Source: Hydrogenothermaceae bacterium
Lineage (GTDB): Bacteria; Aquificota; Aquificia; Aquificales; Hydrogenothermaceae
Length of the DNA: 6,574 nucleotides
Reading direction: 5' to 3'
NCBI GenBank assembly: GCA_026984355.1
Contig: JALSSG010000258.1
Coordinates: forward strand, 1 to 6,574
Position numbers and translations under genes: made by a program. Of this stretch, positions 1-5,374 are shown piece after piece; the first letter of the stretch is position 1; each line of letters begins with the position of its first letter. The notes beneath the pieces are model-generated. The model did not search any database. It worked only from the letters and a program-made list of their open reading frames with translations, and was not told where the DNA came from.

Positions 1-1
1 C

Positions 2-496
2 ATAAGTGCTGTTGATGTAAAACAAAAGACAGAAGCTAAAGAGTTTGATTATATTTTTTATTATAAGTTTTATCTTTCCGATTACTTTGTACCAAAGTTA
101 GGAATCGCTATAAAAGACCTGAAAGTTCGTACTAAATATACGATAAAAGTTCCTTTATTTTTCTTTAAGGTATCTGATGAAATAAGTTTTAATAAAGTTA
201 TACCTATGGCTTATTATGGATTTGAAGTCTATTTTCCTTTAGTTCCTGATTTTCTTTTAGTTGAATGGAATACAGAAGGGAAAGAGATTTATGCAAAAAG
301 AAATTTTGTTTTAGACCTTAAAAGTATGCTGAAGTTTAGGTTTTTAAGCTATTCATATATAAAAAATGCATATATAGCTGTAGGGTATAGACACTGGAAA
401 TTAGATGCAAGGACAATCACCAAAAAGACTAAACAAGAGATAAGAGAAAAATACAGGTGGTTTGGTATGTTTACTGAAATAGGGATGATGTTTTGA
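2..496 (+). CDS. Outer-membrane beta-barrel protein, C-terminal part (5' end outside window)
   Basis: The frame is open from the left edge to a TGA at 494-496, giving 165 visible residues without a start. The first in-frame Met (206) lies inside continuous coding sequence, so it is not the true start. The protein shows alternating hydrophobic and polar residues in short strands separated by turns (for example YIAVGYRHWKLDA near the end) and finishes in GMMF. A terminal Phe preceded by alternating hydrophobic residues is the usual signal for outer-membrane barrel assembly. The pattern resembles small barrels of the TIGR04219 type, but I recognise only the general fold and not a specific role. 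The last 26 bases overlap the 3' end of the minus-strand PilZ/HDOD gene, so the two genes converge with no space for a terminator between them. Confidence 0.7.
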   Translation: MSAVDVKQKTEAKEFDYIFYYKFYLSDYFVPKLGIAIKDLKVRTKYTIKVPLFFFKVSDEISFNKVIPMAYYGFEVYFPLVPDFLLVEWNTEGKEIYAKRNFVLDLKSMLKFRFLSYSYIKNAYIAVGYRHWKLDARTITKKTKQEIREKYRWFGMFTEIGMMF

Positions 497-2297
497 TTAT
501 ATCATGTAGTATATAGCTTAAACTTTCATTTTTATAGTCTAAAATTCTATCTTTTCTAAAAAATTCCTCCTCAAAAAATTCATCTAAATCTTCACTTAGT
601 TTTTCTTTAAGGATATCGTACATTTGTGATTTATTGAAAAATGAAGGAACATCAATTATATATGGGTTTAAAAGCTTATATAAATCTTCATTTTTATAAT
701 CTAAAAAAGAATATATTGAAAATGTAGTTATTACTGTACCTTCAAACTCTTTCCATAGTTTTTGAAAATCTCTATATAATTTTTCTGGTAAACAATCTAT
801 ATCTTTAAAAATTACTATATCAAATCCTTCAAACATGTGAATATCTATCTCTTCATCTTCTAAATTTTTACATGGAATTATGCAAAAACTCTTATTCTTC
901 ATTTTTGTTTCCTGAGCATTTAAAACTATATCAAGTATATATCCTAAAAACTGTCTATCCTCATGTCTAAAACATACTCTTTTTACTTTTTCTATTAGTT
1001 TTATCCTACTTTCAAAGTAGGAAAAGTATATATTTTCTGGAAAGATTTTCTTTAAGGAAATAGCATAAGTGGGAATTGAAGCAGGTTTAATAACCCTTCT
1101 TAATCCCATATTGGATAAGGCATTATTTGCAGAAGAAACAACTGAATTTATATATTCAAGGACTTTTCCTGTATCCATTCCAAATCTTGATAACCTATTT
1201 ATCACTTTATACATATGCTTTCTATCTCTTTGTAATACACCAACGGTTGCTAAAAAAGTAAGATAGGATACGTATCCAAATCGTAATTTTCTTTGAGAAA
1301 GAGATATCTTTATTTGTTTTAAGTCAAGATATGGATTTAAAAATAGATGAGCTAATATATAACCATCGTATAGATATTTGAAAAATCCTAAATAATCTAC
1401 AAAGTAATTTTTACCAAGTTCAAGGATATTTATACCTTTTATTTCTTCTTCTAAGATTCTTGAAAATCCTGAGTATAATCTGTAAGGATTCTTATAAAAT
1501 TTCTTTATACTTAATTTTTCATTTGTATAATATGAAAATATAGCTGTTTCTGTTGATAAAAGACTTCTTCCTTCATTCTTAATATCTCTAAATGAAAATA
1601 AAGGAGCCGTTTCTTTAAAGAATATAGTTTTAAATATATTAAATGCTTCATAATACTCGAAAAAAGATAAAGAATTATCATTTAATGATAATTTTTTGGT
1701 TATTATATCTCTTACGAGATTTCTTAATCTATTAAATCCAAGTCTTGCTATTGCAGTATATAAGTCCTTAATTTCAACAGCTAATTTTTCTTCTACACTG
1801 TTTGCTTTTTCTAATATTTCCTGCTCTAAGTCAGGTATCTGCTTTATATATGCAATCATTTTTTCTGATGTTGTATTTGGGTCTTCAAGTTCAGCAAGAA
1901 GATTTATAACTGCCCTTAAAGTGTCATTTCTAGAACATAAATCAAAATTTATATCAGTTTTTCTTTTTTCAGATGTGTGCTCTTTTAAAGAGTAAACGCT
2001 ATTTCTTAAGAACTCTAAATCTTTGAATTCTTCTAAAAACTCAACAGAAAAATAATCTTTCTTATCCTGTATAACCTTAGCTTTTAGAATGTTTTTTCCT
2101 ATTTTTATTTCTAAAAACTCCTTTTTTATTTCCTGTATATTTTCTTTTTTTATCTTTGCGCCTTTTTTTGATATATCGATGATATGTTTATCATTTAGAA
2201 GATATCTATCCCATCTTCTATTGTTTAACTTAATTTCTTTTTTATTTTCCTTTATAGGTTCTTTTTTTTCTTTCTTTCCTAAAGAGAAAAAACCCAT
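471..2297 (-). CDS. PilZ-HDOD protein with a degenerate AAA+-like C-terminal domain
   Basis: This 608-residue cytoplasmic protein has no membrane segment. After a Lys/Glu-rich leader (8-24), residues 27-95 form a PilZ domain. Both c-di-GMP contact motifs are visible: R27xxxR31 (RRWDR) and D41xSxxG46 (DISKKGAKI). Residues about 125-205 match the HDOD fold, with PDLEQEILEKANS (155-167) carrying the typical 'aNS' turn and AIARLG at 182-187. Residues 206-400 are mostly helical and not assigned. Residues about 428-555 resemble a sigma-54-activator AAA+ core without its catalytic parts: NKSFCIIPCKNL (468-479), DIVIFKDIDCLP (493-504), TVITTFSIYSFLD (521-533) and DLYKLLNPYIIDVPSF (538-553). Walker A and the GAFTGA loop are absent. 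It is probably a c-di-GMP-responsive signalling or scaffold protein rather than an enzyme. The ATG at 2297 has AAGGGA five bases upstream. It is the last gene of the minus-strand set, 57 bases after the preceding gene. PilZ and HDOD are fairly secure; the third domain is inferred. Confidence 0.8.
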   Translation of the reverse strand: MGFFSLGKKEKKEPIKENKKEIKLNNRRWDRYLLNDKHIIDISKKGAKIKKENIQEIKKEFLEIKIGKNILKAKVIQDKKDYFSVEFLEEFKDLEFLRNSVYSLKEHTSEKRKTDINFDLCSRNDTLRAVINLLAELEDPNTTSEKMIAYIKQIPDLEQEILEKANSVEEKLAVEIKDLYTAIARLGFNRLRNLVRDIITKKLSLNDNSLSFFEYYEAFNIFKTIFFKETAPLFSFRDIKNEGRSLLSTETAIFSYYTNEKLSIKKFYKNPYRLYSGFSRILEEEIKGINILELGKNYFVDYLGFFKYLYDGYILAHLFLNPYLDLKQIKISLSQRKLRFGYVSYLTFLATVGVLQRDRKHMYKVINRLSRFGMDTGKVLEYINSVVSSANNALSNMGLRRVIKPASIPTYAISLKKIFPENIYFSYFESRIKLIEKVKRVCFRHEDRQFLGYILDIVLNAQETKMKNKSFCIIPCKNLEDEEIDIHMFEGFDIVIFKDIDCLPEKLYRDFQKLWKEFEGTVITTFSIYSFLDYKNEDLYKLLNPYIIDVPSFFNKSQMYDILKEKLSEDLDEFFEEEFFRKDRILDYKNESLSYILHDIIKTSSLFQ

Positions 2298-2315
2298 ATT
2301 AATCCCTTAAACTAT

Positions 2316-2336
2316 ATAATCTGTAATTTAGATTAT
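2316..2336. repeat. Inverted repeat ATAATCT-N7-AGATTAT
   Basis: This perfect 7-base inverted repeat with a 7-base spacer lies in the 57-base gap just upstream of the PilZ-HDOD gene. It could be a regulatory-protein site for an internal promoter, or a weak hairpin in the transcript between the membrane-protein and PilZ-HDOD genes. It has no G+C-rich stem and is not followed by a clear U-run on the minus strand, so it does not look like an intrinsic terminator. In A+T-rich DNA a repeat of this size can also arise by chance. Confidence 0.35.
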
Positions 2337-2354
2337 CGGCTTATTTTACAACTA

Positions 2355-2777
2355 TTAAAATCTGTGATATTTTCTGAAGCTAAAAATGATAAAAAATATT
2401 ACTGTAAATATTCCAAGTTCATAAAAAATGAATGCTGATAATTTTATGTAAGAAAAACTACTGCCGTATAAAAAAATAAAAAATGTTGATAAAGTTTCTA
2501 ACAAACCTGATAGGAAAATTATAGTTGAAAAAATTATGATTCTTTTGCTTATAGGTATAAAATACAAAAAGTGAAGTAAAACAAAGCTAAAAGCTGGAAT
2601 AAAAATTAAATGAGGAAAAATAATTTCAAGTAAACCTATTTTACTTTTTTGTAATACATAATCTGTGATTTTATCAGGAGATAAAGTGTATTTTTCTAAA
2701 AAAATTAAAATCCCTGTTATCAATTGTAAAATATAACCTATAAAAGACAGAACAATTATAGTAAATATAAGCCTCAT
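2355..2777 (-). CDS. Four-helix inner-membrane protein, paralogue of its upstream neighbour
   Basis: The protein has 140 residues and four predicted membrane segments, roughly 3-27, 50-73, 79-104 and 110-134. A short loop (28-49) follows the first helix and the tail is basic (RKYHRF). It has no signal peptide or recognisable enzymatic motif, and I do not recognise the family. Polar residues near or in the membrane are H56 at the start of helix 2, H69 in helix 2, and the E94-T-L-S-T98 and F108-S-Y110 motifs around helix 3. H56, E94, LST and FSY line up with H71, E112, LST and FSY of the adjacent 158-residue protein, so the two look like an old tandem duplication. Its start overlaps the upstream stop as ATGA, with no good ribosome-binding site, so translation probably depends on coupling. 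A partner of the co-encoded FMN-binding protein is plausible but unproven. Confidence 0.8.
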   Translation of the reverse strand: MRLIFTIIVLSFIGYILQLITGILIFLEKYTLSPDKITDYVLQKSKIGLLEIIFPHLIFIPAFSFVLLHFLYFIPISKRIIIFSTIIFLSGLLETLSTFFIFLYGSSFSYIKLSAFIFYELGIFTVIFFIIFSFRKYHRF

Positions 2778-3250
2778 TTTATTTTACCGGTCAAAAAGGA
2801 TATAAGATTAATACTGTTTATCAAAGTCATAATAAAAACCATCACAAAAAACCCTATAGAAACAACATATGAAAATTTATCATCTAAATATATAACTGCT
2901 AATGTAGATAGTTCTTCAAAATACATACTAAAAAATCCTGAAACTATAAGTATGAATTTAACTTTTTTGTCTGTAAATGTTCTATATAAGATAGAAGAGA
3001 GTATAAGTAAAGCCGTGTTAAATATGAAAAGATTTATATGCATCTGTTCCAGTACTGTAGATATAGGCTTAGGTTCTAAAAATTCCTCTAAATTTCCCTT
3101 TAAATCCAGTACAATTTGAGAAGGCAGTAAAGTATTACTTTCTAACCTGTAGAATATAAGACTAAAAACAAATATATAAAACGATAAAGAAAAAAGTATA
3201 ACAAGAACATTTATTAATGTTGCTTTTTTTGACTGAACTACAAATCTCAT
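2774..3250 (-). CDS. Four-helix inner-membrane protein with conserved His/Glu, unknown family
   Basis: The protein has 158 residues and four predicted membrane helices (about 11-34, 70-90, 97-121 and 128-153). A roughly 35-residue loop lies between helices 1 and 2. H71 is the only histidine and sits where helix 2 begins (EQMHINLF). Helix 3 carries E112-E-L-S-T116, and FSY at 126-128 precedes helix 4. The two gene products align without gaps from EELST to FSY (17 positions, 7 identical), with a 3-residue length difference in the loop between helices 2 and 3. It overlaps the FMN-binding gene by 4 bases (ATGA) and the next gene by another 4, so all three are probably translated as a coupled set. 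A single His, Glu and Ser/Thr in helices could bind a cofactor or conduct protons, but the sequence alone does not show this. There is no paired-His b-type haem signature. Confidence 0.8.
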   Translation of the reverse strand: MRFVVQSKKATLINVLVILFSLSFYIFVFSLIFYRLESNTLLPSQIVLDLKGNLEEFLEPKPISTVLEQMHINLFIFNTALLILSSILYRTFTDKKVKFILIVSGFFSMYFEELSTLAVIYLDDKFSYVVSIGFFVMVFIMTLINSINLISFLTGKIK

Positions 3251-3768
3251 TTTTTCAAAACCACTTCACATATAGCTGTTGCCTGTTTTACAGCTCTTGC
3301 AACTGCCTGTGCAGATAAAGTAGCCCCTGTGATGTTTGGAATATCAGATTTTAGCCTTATACTGTCTTTTACTGTTTTATTTTTAAATAAATTCAGCCAT
3401 TTTTTATCAGGTATATACTCTGGTGGTTCATAAAAAGCTATTATCTCAACATCAACAACTTTACAATCAGGAGTAAATGAGATAAGAACAGCTTCATTTT
3501 TTGTCCGAACTCGATGCATATGTAGTATTCCATACCCTACAACTTTGTTATTTTTTTTAGCTATGTATATTTTAAAAATCTTACTTTTTAGTTTTATATT
3601 TGATAGTTTTTCTATTTGTTTAGCTTTTTCTGTTGTAATTAAAATATTTTTCTTCTCAATTTTAGATTGTGGGAAATTTTCCTTCATAACTTTTTCAGGG
3701 TGAACCAGTAATCCAGCTAAAACTTTATTTACTAATAAAAATAGAATTATAGTCAAAACAACCTTCAT
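3247..3768 (-). CDS. Exported FMN-binding domain protein (NqrC/RnfG/NosR-type flavinylation motif)
   Basis: The protein has 173 residues starting at the ATG at 3766-3768. This start has GGAGAG just upstream and gives a clean signal peptide, MKVVLTIILFLLVNKVLA, with cleavage likely before Gly19. An upstream in-frame TTG at 3798 would bury the signal and lacks a ribosome site, so I rejected it. The body fits the FMN_bind domain: HMHRVRTKNEAVLISF (83-98), then a TPDCKVVDVEII strand pair, FYEPPEYIP, WLNLF, and the C-terminal DIPNITGATLSAQAV (142-156). TGAT is the S/T-G-A-T motif to which ApbE attaches FMN as a phosphoester, so Thr150 is the expected acceptor. The flavin would sit outside the cytoplasm and carry electrons for a membrane complex. 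This is first in the minus-strand set and overlaps the next gene by ATGA. It is too short, and lacks the neighbours, to be part of a full Nqr or Rnf complex. Confidence 0.85.
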   Translation of the reverse strand: MKVVLTIILFLLVNKVLAGLLVHPEKVMKENFPQSKIEKKNILITTEKAKQIEKLSNIKLKSKIFKIYIAKKNNKVVGYGILHMHRVRTKNEAVLISFTPDCKVVDVEIIAFYEPPEYIPDKKWLNLFKNKTVKDSIRLKSDIPNITGATLSAQAVARAVKQATAICEVVLKK

Positions 3769-3771
3769 TTT

Positions 3772-3777
3772 CTCTCC
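3772..3777 (-). promoter_or_regulatory. Ribosome-binding site deciding the FMN-binding protein start
   Basis: On the minus strand GGAGAG lies three bases before the ATG at 3766-3768 (five if only GGAG pairs). It supports this ATG over the longer TTG-initiated frame beginning at 3798, which has no purine-rich site. Confidence 0.7.
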
Positions 3778-3782
3778 AAATA

Positions 3783-3797
3783 TGAGATTTAATCTCA
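3783..3797. promoter_or_regulatory. Palindromic operator candidate TGAGATTTAATCTCA
   Basis: The site has perfect 7-base arms (TGAGATT/AATCTCA) around one central base. It lies between the predicted minus-strand -10 box (3802-3807) and the start of the FMN-binding gene, where transcription would begin. A second copy with 12 of 15 identical bases occurs at 3890-3904 next to the plus-strand gene. Position and duplication suggest a repressor site, but the regulator is unknown. In RNA it could also form a small hairpin. Confidence 0.5.
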
Positions 3798-3801
3798 AAA
3801 A

Positions 3802-3807
3802 ATTATG
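3802..3807 (-). promoter_or_regulatory. Candidate -10 box (CATAAT) for the minus-strand operon
   Basis: Read on the minus strand this is CATAAT, five of six matches to TATAAT. It would place the start of transcription near 3795, about 27 bases before the ATG. No convincing -35 hexamer is visible at 16-18 bases, which fits an activator-dependent promoter but also leaves the call weak. Confidence 0.35.
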
Positions 3808-3842
3808 AGTAAATAATTAAGCATTTATAGTGATTGGTTATG

Positions 3843-3858
3843 TATGATTATTATCATA
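3843..3858. promoter_or_regulatory. FNR/CRP-family-like palindrome TATGAT-N4-ATCATA
   Basis: Six-base perfect arms flank a 4-base spacer. The core TGAT-N4-ATCA equals the conserved part of the FNR/DNR box TTGAT-N4-ATCAA; the outer T/A pair is replaced. It lies midway between the divergent -10 candidates, centred about 55 bases from the minus-strand start and about 45 from the plus-strand start. Both promoters lack good -35 boxes, as expected if an activator binds here. A shortened Fur-like box is the main alternative. Confidence 0.4.
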
Positions 3859-3883
3859 TCTTTTAGTTTTGTATCCTGATAAA

Positions 3884-3889
3884 TGTAAT
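3884..3889 (+). promoter_or_regulatory. Candidate -10 box (TGTAAT) for the small protein-porin-cytochrome operon
   Basis: TGTAAT matches TATAAT at five of six positions and predicts a start near 3896, about 25 bases before the ATG at 3921. The sequence 16-18 bases upstream (around 3860-3867, TTTTAG) is a poor -35 box. A weaker alternative, GATAAA at 3878-3883, cannot be excluded. Confidence 0.35.
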
Positions 3890-3904
3890 TAAGACTAAAT
3901 CTCA
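3890..3904. promoter_or_regulatory. Second copy of the operator-like site, TAAGACTAAATCTCA
   Basis: Twelve of 15 bases match the palindrome at 3783-3797. The right arm AATCTCA is exact and the left arm is degraded. It starts directly after the plus-strand -10 candidate, the same geometry as at the minus-strand promoter, suggesting that one regulator acts on both divergent units. Confidence 0.45.
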
Positions 3905-3920
3905 ATAAAAGGATTAGGGT

Positions 3921-4103
3921 ATGGAGAAAAATAAAAAGCTTGTATATGAACTTATAGATATTCAGACAGATAGATGTATTAAAACAATAGTATCTAAACC
4001 TGTATCAGACAGGATATTAGTTTTTCAGAAATATTATCTATTCATAAATCAGCTTATATCAAAAGAAATACAAAAATCAAATATTATAGGAGGAGAAAAA
4101 TGA
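3921..4103 (+). CDS. Small soluble protein of unknown function (60 residues)
   Basis: It starts at the ATG at 3921, seven bases after AAAGGA, and ends in TGA overlapping the porin ATG (ATGA, 4100-4103). The product is charged, with no signal peptide or membrane segment. It begins MEKNKKLVYELIDIQTD, which reads as a beta-hairpin, followed by SKPVSDRILVFQKYYLFINQLISKEIQKS, which reads as one or two amphipathic helices. It has a single Cys (19) and no CxxC. I do not recognise the family. Evidence that it is real: a proper ribosome site, its position immediately behind the promoter, and tight overlap with the porin gene. It could be a small cytoplasmic regulator or a leader gene coupling translation of the porin; this is not established. 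Confidence 0.65.
   Translation: MEKNKKLVYELIDIQTDRCIKTIVSKPVSDRILVFQKYYLFINQLISKEIQKSNIIGGEK
4088..4096 (+). promoter_or_regulatory. Strong ribosome-binding site of the porin gene, inside the upstream gene
   Basis: The purine-rich AGGAGGAGA lies just before the ATG at 4100 and within the last codons of the 60-residue gene. Unlike the minus-strand ATGA junctions, this overlap has its own strong site. The porin can therefore be translated at a higher rate than the small protein, as expected for an abundant outer-membrane protein. Confidence 0.7.
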
Positions 4104-5362
4104 AAAAAATACTTATATCGGCTTTGTGTGGAAGTGTCGTTTTTTCTACACAGGTTTTTTCTCAATCTAAGGAGGATATAAATCTTCTAAAAGAACAAAT
4201 TCAGGTTCTTGTAGATGAAATAGAAAAACTAAAGGAACAAACAGTTATACCTGAGCTTTATCAGAAATCTTTTGCAGGTTTAGGTTATGCTGCTTCTAAA
4301 GTTTATTTTAGTCCACAAGGGTTATCTATTGGTGGATATGGTGAAATTGTTTATATAAACTACGATTCTTCTGATAAAAAAAGCTATTCAGACCTTTACA
4401 GATTTATTCCATATATAGGTTATAAGTTTACAGATAATATTATCCTTAACTCAGAGATTGAGTTTGAACATGGTGCTAACACAGAAAGAGGTGGAGAAGT
4501 TACTGTTGAGTTTGCATATCTGGATTTTCTTATAAATAAATGGTTTAATCTAAGAGTAGGTAATGTTCTTATACCATTAGGTTTAACAAACTTACAACAT
4601 GAACCAATATTTTTTAATTCTGTTTTAAGACCAGAAATTGAAACAAAAATTATTCCAACAACGTGGAATGAAAACGGAGTGATTATATTTAGTAATACAG
4701 GAAACTGGGACTATCATTTAGGTGTAGTAAATGGATTTCATGCTACCAAAAAAGGAGAAATAGGATTTACAGCAGATAGTTGGGTTAGGAATGGAAGACA
4801 AGCCGGTGCAAAGGCTATATCAGAAGACTGGGCAGTGGTAGGAAGAATTGATTATACAGGTATAAAAGGTTTATATGCTGGAGCGTCATTTTATAGAGGA
4901 AATTCAGGACAAGGAGAAAAATATTCAGGAAAAAGGATAGATGGTACAGTTAGTTTATGGGATTTACATCTAAGGTATCAATTAGAAGGTATAGAAATTA
5001 CAGGAGTTTACGTTAAAGGAAGTTTAGACGATGCTGACCTTATATCATTGTACAATGGAGAAGTTATAGGTAAAGATGTTTATGGATATTACCTAAATGT
5101 TTCATATGATGTAATACCTTTTATTAAAAGGGAAAGTAATTTTAGTCTACCTGTTTTTATAAGATATGAAAGATATAATCTTCACGACAAAGTTCCTGAA
5201 GGTTTTAGTAAAAATCCTGCTTTGGACAGAACAATATGGACTTTAGGTATAAATTTTAAACCCCATCCTAATATAGTTTTTAAAGCAGACTACCAGTTTA
5301 GAGACAATAAAAATAATTCTGAAGCTAACAGGTTTGAGGCTGGATTTGGTTTTATCTTCTAA
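4100..5362 (+). CDS. Porin with N-terminal coiled coil (OprO/OprP-like outer-membrane channel)
   Basis: This 420-residue precursor has a signal peptide, MKKILISALCGSVVFSTQVFS, with cleavage likely after Ser21. Residues 24-47 are a short heptad-like coiled coil (EDINLLKEQIQVLVDEIEKL), as in trimeric porins that space the barrel from the periplasm. A linker, GLGYAASKVYFSPQGLSIGG (60-79), leads into GYGE (79-82), where the barrel starts. The rest is alternating strand sequence, including VGNVLIPLGLTN in the middle, and it ends with the barrel-closing pattern RFEAGFGFIF. The type is close to phosphate-selective porin O/P proteins, but substrate selectivity cannot be read from the sequence and anion transport should not be assumed. 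Its gene overlaps the small gene upstream and lies 12 bases before the cytochrome lipoprotein gene, so pore and haem protein are made together. This invites comparison with porin-cytochrome conduits, though no haem site is in the porin itself. Confidence 0.85.
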   Translation: MKKILISALCGSVVFSTQVFSQSKEDINLLKEQIQVLVDEIEKLKEQTVIPELYQKSFAGLGYAASKVYFSPQGLSIGGYGEIVYINYDSSDKKSYSDLYRFIPYIGYKFTDNIILNSEIEFEHGANTERGGEVTVEFAYLDFLINKWFNLRVGNVLIPLGLTNLQHEPIFFNSVLRPEIETKIIPTTWNENGVIIFSNTGNWDYHLGVVNGFHATKKGEIGFTADSWVRNGRQAGAKAISEDWAVVGRIDYTGIKGLYAGASFYRGNSGQGEKYSGKRIDGTVSLWDLHLRYQLEGIEITGVYVKGSLDDADLISLYNGEVIGKDVYGYYLNVSYDVIPFIKRESNFSLPVFIRYERYNLHDKVPEGFSKNPALDRTIWTLGINFKPHPNIVFKADYQFRDNKNNSEANRFEAGFGFIF

Positions 5363-5369
5363 AGGAGGT
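5362..5369 (+). promoter_or_regulatory. Near-perfect Shine-Dalgarno of the cytochrome lipoprotein gene
   Basis: AAGGAGGT starts on the last base of the porin stop codon and lies five bases before the ATG at 5375. It fixes the start and, with the 12-base gap, shows that the two genes share a transcript. Confidence 0.8.
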
Positions 5370-5374
5370 AGAGT

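Noticed and set aside
206..496. A complete 96-residue gene starting at the ATG at 206
   Set aside because: The same frame is open without stop to the left edge and continues the same beta-strand pattern, so the ATG is an internal Met of a longer barrel protein.
1069..1266. Plus-strand open frame of 65 codons
   Set aside because: It lies wholly opposite the PilZ-HDOD coding region, which has clear domain motifs, and it shows no ribosome site or recognisable protein features.
1696..1995. Plus-strand open frame of 99 codons
   Set aside because: It is antisense to the HDOD region. Its Ser/Phe/Leu-rich, low-complexity product is what the reverse of an A+T-rich Lys/Glu gene gives.
2089..2310. Plus-strand open frame of 73 codons, seemingly hydrophobic
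   Set aside because: It is the reverse complement of the Lys-rich N-terminal PilZ region. The Phe/Ser-rich 'membrane' look is an artefact of AAA/GAA codons read on the other strand.
2355..3768. Nqr or Rnf complex
   Set aside because: Only an FMN_bind protein is present. The membrane partners are much smaller than NqrB/RnfD or NqrD/E types and lack their motifs, and no ferredoxin-like or NADH-binding subunit is encoded.
3783..3797. Palindrome as an intrinsic terminator
   Set aside because: The stem is A+T-rich, only 7 base pairs with a one-base centre, and lies at the 5' end of an operon, so a regulatory site is the better reading.
3769..3798. Ten-codon N-terminal extension of the FMN-binding protein from a TTG
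   Set aside because: The extension would place polar residues before the signal peptide, has no ribosome site, and would cover the GGAGAG site and the palindrome.
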